Shown here: piece by piece, positions 15,060 to 17,386 of the stretch
Position numbering within the stretch: position 1 is the first letter of the stretch
Layout: every line of letters starts with the position of its first letter
Origin: JAHQVK01 sp039819565
Lineage (GTDB): Bacteria; Myxococcota; Kuafuiibacteriia; Kuafuiibacteriales; Kuafuiibacteriaceae
Direction of reading: 5' to 3'
Assembly: GCA_039819565.1 (NCBI GenBank)
Contig: JBCBRU010000124.1
Coordinates: forward strand, 1 to 17,386
Length of the DNA: 17,386 nt
Made by a program: the position numbers and the translations under genes
Notes under the pieces: generated by a model
The model's input: only the letters and a program-made list of their open reading frames with translations
Told to the model about the DNA's origin: nothing
Database searches by the model: none

Positions 15060-15619
15060 CTGTGGATGGCCCCTTCTTCGGCCCGTCGAGCCCGCAGCTG
15101 GGCGAGGCCGCGGCTGATCCGAGCCTTTACCGTGCCTTCGGCCACCCCCTGACGCTCCGCGATGTCCCGGACCGTGGAGCCTCCAAAGTAGGCCCACTCG
15201 ATGGCCTGCCGCTGCTCGGGCGAGAGCTCGGCGAGCCAACCCCCGATGCGGGTCGCGTCGAAGCGTCGATCCGGGTCCGGGGAACCGAGATCCTCGGTCT
15301 CCGGCACCGCGTACACCTCCTGCCGTCGCGAGCTCTGGCGGAGCCGGTCGATGGCGCGGCTGCGGAGCCGAGCCCCGAGCCAGGCCCCGAAGCTCCCCCG
15401 CGCGGGGGTGTACTGCGCGATGGCCCGGTAGGCCTCGATGAAGACGTCGTGAACCAGATCCTCGGCGGCGCTTCGATCCCCGAGCATCTGGACCGCGCGT
15501 CCGAGGAGACGGGGAGCGTGGAGGTCGTAGAGGTGGCCGAGCGCCTCGCGGTCGCCGCGTTGGGCGCTGGCCACGAGCTGTGCTTCATCGAGCACCGGTT
15601 CCTCCCGAACACCCTCCAT
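15056..15619 (-). CDS. ECF-family RNA polymerase sigma factor
   Basis: 187 residues from ATG 15619, with GAGGAG about 7 nt upstream. Region 2 lies at about 27-95 (LYDLHAPRLLGRAVQMLGD, AAEDLVHDVFIEAYRAIAQY, ARLRSRAIDRLRQ). Region 4 lies at about 130-178 (LSPEQRQAIEWAYFGGSTV, RDIAERQGVAEGTVKARISR), with the helix-turn-helix for the -35 box. There is no extra C-terminal domain. It is cotranscribed with the cupin anti-sigma gene and divergent from the DUF4331 operon. An element of the same form precedes both sides, which suggests autoregulation. The partner type resembles the RpoE-ChrR (ECF11) group, but group membership is not shown. Confidence 0.92.
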   Translation of the reverse strand: MEGVREEPVLDEAQLVASAQRGDREALGHLYDLHAPRLLGRAVQMLGDRSAAEDLVHDVFIEAYRAIAQYTPARGSFGAWLGARLRSRAIDRLRQSSRRQEVYAVPETEDLGSPDPDRRFDATRIGGWLAELSPEQRQAIEWAYFGGSTVRDIAERQGVAEGTVKARISRGLAQLRARRAEEGAIHR

Positions 15620-15662
15620 TCCGTTCTCCTCGTTGAGGCCTGGCTTGCCATGTCGTGCACTC

Positions 15663-15688
15663 TACGAACGCGACCGGCCCACGGTTGC
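15663..15688 (-). promoter_or_regulatory. Candidate ECF promoter of the sigma/anti-sigma operon
   Basis: On the minus strand GCAAC (15688-15684), 17 nt, CGTA (15666-15663). The expected start of transcription near 15656 leaves a leader of about 37 nt. The -35 AAC and -10 CGT cores are typical of ECF promoters. Confidence 0.5.
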
Positions 15689-15721
15689 TCTACCCCCATC
15701 TACAAAAAACTCGAAACGTCG

Positions 15722-15747
15722 GCAACGCGAAGCGGGGTGCGCTCGTA
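15722..15747 (+). promoter_or_regulatory. Candidate ECF promoter of the DUF4331 operon
   Basis: GCAAC (15722-15726), 17 nt, CGTA (15744-15747): the same elements and the same spacing as on the sigma side, pointing the other way. Transcription would start near 15754, about 59 nt before the ATG at 15813. Confidence 0.5.
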
Positions 15748-15782
15748 AGCCCCCCGAACGCGGGATGGGCCCGCCAACGACG

Positions 15783-15803
15783 GCTGGCTTTCGCCAGCGA
15801 AAG
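15783..15803 (+). promoter_or_regulatory. Two mutually exclusive hairpins before the DUF4331 start
   Basis: Hairpin A: GCTGGC (15783-15788), loop TTTC, GCCAGC (15793-15798). Hairpin B: CTTTCGC (15788-15794), CA, GCGAAAG (15797-15803). They share bases and cannot both form. B covers most of GAAAGAG (15799-15805), the only ribosome-binding-site candidate, 7 nt before ATG 15813. Confidence 0.4.
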
Positions 15804-15812
15804 AGTACTTAC

Positions 15813-16499
15813 ATGAATAACGCCACGCGCGCTGCCTGCGCGGTGACCCTGCTCGTCCCGCAGCTGGGCCTCGCCGCCGACCACACCGATTCCTCTGCGG
15901 TCATCGCAGATCCCGCCGCCGACATCACGGATGTCTTCGCCTGGATGGATCCGAGCGGAGACAAGCTCAACCTCGTCCTCGACATTCCGTCCGGCGGCGC
16001 CGGTTCGAGCTTCTCTGATGCCGTGCAATATGTGTTTCACGTCGAGAGCTCTCCCGCCTTCGGGACGGCTGGGGAGTCGACGGACATCATCTGCACCTTC
16101 GACGTCAATCAGGCTGTCTCCTGCTGGGTAGGTAGCGAGGCCTACGTGACTGGCGACGCCTCCTCCACCGCCGGGCTTTCAGACGACAGCGGTCAGATTC
16201 GCGTCTTTGCCGGTCGCCGCAATGATCCCTTCTACTTCAACATCAGTGGGTTCCGGAACACCATCTCCGCCGTCGTAGCGGCTGCGGGCTCCCTGAGCTT
16301 CGACAATGCAGGTTGCCCAGCGCTAGATGGCGCGACGTCCTCGACGCTGGTCTCGGCTCTCATGACCGAGCCGGACGGGTCCCCCGCCCAGGATGACTTC
16401 GCGATGGGTGAGGTCCTGGCCTTGGTGGTCCAGGTCGACCTCGGTCTCGTCAACCGTGGCGGACCGATTCTCGCGGTCTGGGCCAGCACTCGGCGCTGA
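15813..16499 (+). CDS. Secreted DUF4331-type protein (N-terminal half type)
   Basis: 228 residues. The signal peptide starts at ATG 15813 (MNNATRAACAVTLLVPQLGLA), so the longer open frame upstream is not used. The mature N-terminus ADHTDSSAVIADPAADITDV is the hallmark start of DUF4331 proteins, followed by FAWMDPSGDKLNLVLDI, FVGRRNDPF-like RVFAGRRNDPFYFN (about 129-142) and QVDLGLVNRGGPILAVWAS near the end. Function of the family is unknown; it is exported to periplasm or surface. First gene of an operon; the next start is 22 bp on. The protein ends where longer DUF4331 proteins continue, and the next gene looks like that continuation. Confidence 0.8.
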   Translation: MNNATRAACAVTLLVPQLGLAADHTDSSAVIADPAADITDVFAWMDPSGDKLNLVLDIPSGGAGSSFSDAVQYVFHVESSPAFGTAGESTDIICTFDVNQAVSCWVGSEAYVTGDASSTAGLSDDSGQIRVFAGRRNDPFYFNISGFRNTISAVVAAAGSLSFDNAGCPALDGATSSTLVSALMTEPDGSPAQDDFAMGEVLALVVQVDLGLVNRGGPILAVWASTRR

Positions 16500-16521
16500 T
16501 CGCAGAAAAGGAGACAAAGAG

Positions 16522-17160
16522 ATGAAAACGAAGCTGACTTGCACCCTCCTGGTCGCGGCCCTCTCGGCCTGCGGCGACGACACCGTGGACCCGGTGGCGG
16601 ATATGGGCACGGACATGGGAGCCCCGGACATGGGGCCGTCCACGCCTCCGCCTCCCCCCACCCTCGGCGCGCAGATCGACCGTCATGGGCGAAGCGGGGT
16701 CACCACCGCCCTCATTTCGGTTCTCGAGGACGACCTTCCTCGAAACATGGCGCGCGACGCCTATAACGCAGCTGGACCTGCGAGCTGGGGAGACTTCACG
16801 CCGAACATTGCCGCCAATCTCGCCGTATACGACAGCCTCGACGGAACCTGCGGAAACCAGCTCCTCGCCGGACCCAACCCTGAAGCCGGGCGCTACGATG
16901 GCTTCGCGGGGGCGCTGGCCGACGATCGCCTCTACATTCGGAGTACGGCCTCCACTTGCCAGCAGTACTTTGCAGTCGAGCTTGACGCGACTCAGGTTGC
17001 GCCCAACGCCGACTGCGGGGGCCGCACCCCGGGCTACGACACCATTGACGTGACGTATTCGGCACTGGCCATCGGCGCAGTGTCGGGGGTGACGGACGGC
17101 GTGGGGGCTGACGACGGCACGCACTCCGCCGGGACCTTCCCCTTCCTCGGGGAGCCCTGA
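16522..17160 (+). CDS. DUF4331-like lipoprotein (C-terminal half type)
   Basis: 212 residues from ATG 16522, with AAGGAG 8 nt upstream. Lipobox LSAC, lipidated Cys17, then a DMG-repeat and Pro-rich linker (about 25-46). The body starts at LGAQIDRHGRSGVTTALIS and holds RDAYNAAGPASW, LADDRLYI, DCGGRTPGYDTIDVTYS and a Gly/Asp-rich end (VTDGVGADDGTHS). From memory this matches the distal part of long DUF4331 proteins, here carried on its own gene with its own export signal. Four Cys in the body may form disulfides. The next gene starts 2 nt after its stop, so the operon is tight. Confidence 0.75.
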   Translation: MKTKLTCTLLVAALSACGDDTVDPVADMGTDMGAPDMGPSTPPPPPTLGAQIDRHGRSGVTTALISVLEDDLPRNMARDAYNAAGPASWGDFTPNIAANLAVYDSLDGTCGNQLLAGPNPEAGRYDGFAGALADDRLYIRSTASTCQQYFAVELDATQVAPNADCGGRTPGYDTIDVTYSALAIGAVSGVTDGVGADDGTHSAGTFPFLGEP

Positions 17161-17162
17161 CC

Positions 17163-17386
17163 ATGAATAGGCAGCCTCAGCGCCAGGCACGGTTCGGGAC
17201 GCCTGCGCTTCTCACTGTGGCTGCGGCCGGTCTCCTCGTCGGATGCGGCGAGAGGGCCGGCCCTCTCGGCCTGGAGCCGGCCCTCGGCCGGGTCTTGGAC
17301 GTCCCCACCACTGATAGTGAACTTGCACGGCAGCGCCTGGATCTCGATATCCAGGCGGCGGAGATGCAGCTCGCGACCCGGGGGAG
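17163..17386 (+). CDS. Lipoprotein, 5' part only (possibly a TPR-type protein)
   Basis: ATG 17163 lies 2 nt after the preceding stop, with GGGGAG inside the end of the previous gene as ribosome-binding site. A basic n-region and hydrophobic core (TPALLTVAAAGLLVGC) give a lipobox with lipidated Cys28. After a Gly/Pro/Leu linker the sequence turns helical (SELARQRLDLDIQAAEMQLA) before the window ends. The helical start and the position behind DUF4331 genes would suit a tetratricopeptide-repeat protein, but only about 46 residues after the Cys are visible, so this is a guess. Confidence 0.75.
   Translation, partial: MNRQPQRQARFGTPALLTVAAAGLLVGCGERAGPLGLEPALGRVLDVPTTDSELARQRLDLDIQAAEMQLATRG

Noticed and set aside
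15633..15812. Upstream extension of the DUF4331 frame
   Set aside because: It would run over both predicted promoters and bury the signal peptide that begins at 15813.

Overview
The window is GC-rich bacterial DNA with mostly single-gene transcription units in both orientations. Several traits point to Myxococcota, probably the Polyangiales/Sandaracinus side: a PknB-type Ser/Thr kinase fused through one membrane helix to a sulfatase-modifying-factor (FGE-like) domain, lipoproteins with Asp/Gly-rich 'DAG' or 'DMG' linkers behind the lipobox, and repeated DUF4397 domains. This assignment is inference from gene types; there is no rRNA or other phylogenetic marker.

Layout. 1-556: 3' end of a probable outer-membrane barrel gene, converging on rarD (538-1422, minus). 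1531-3069: six-helix ion channel with RCK domains and no canonical K+ selectivity filter. 3070-3512: AT-richer intergenic zone. 3513-3917: small secreted Cys-rich protein. 4086-5882: kinase-FGE fusion, convergent with a Tat-exported protein of unknown family (5879-7189, minus), with both stop codons inside one palindrome. 7194-7250: possible short leader peptide. 7251-7913: long non-coding stretch. 7914-8912 and 8994-10460 (minus): outer-membrane protein and membrane-anchored alpha/beta hydrolase. 10509-11768: beta-lactamase-fold lipoprotein, divergent from the hydrolase. 11873-12112: 79-aa orphan protein. 12390-14393: lipoprotein made of three tandem copies of an exact 627-bp (209-residue) DUF4397 unit. 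14424-15619 (minus): ECF sigma factor and cupin (ChrR-like) anti-sigma factor with overlapping ATGA junction. 15813-17386: divergent operon of secreted DUF4331-type protein, DUF4331-like lipoprotein, and a third lipoprotein cut by the window end.

The best candidate for an undescribed system is at the right end (14424-17386). The sigma factor gene and the DUF4331 operon face away from each other, and each is preceded by the same element, GCAAC-N17-CGTA, in the correct orientation. This fits an autoregulated ECF sigma factor that also drives the operon. Its anti-sigma factor keeps the cupin metal ligands but has lost the usual N-terminal zinc ligands, so sensing may rest on the cupin. The predicted 5' leader of the DUF4331 mRNA contains two mutually exclusive hairpins, one of which would cover the ribosome-binding site.

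A second theme is that several genes end in perfect or near-perfect hairpins without a U-tract, two of them shared by convergent genes.
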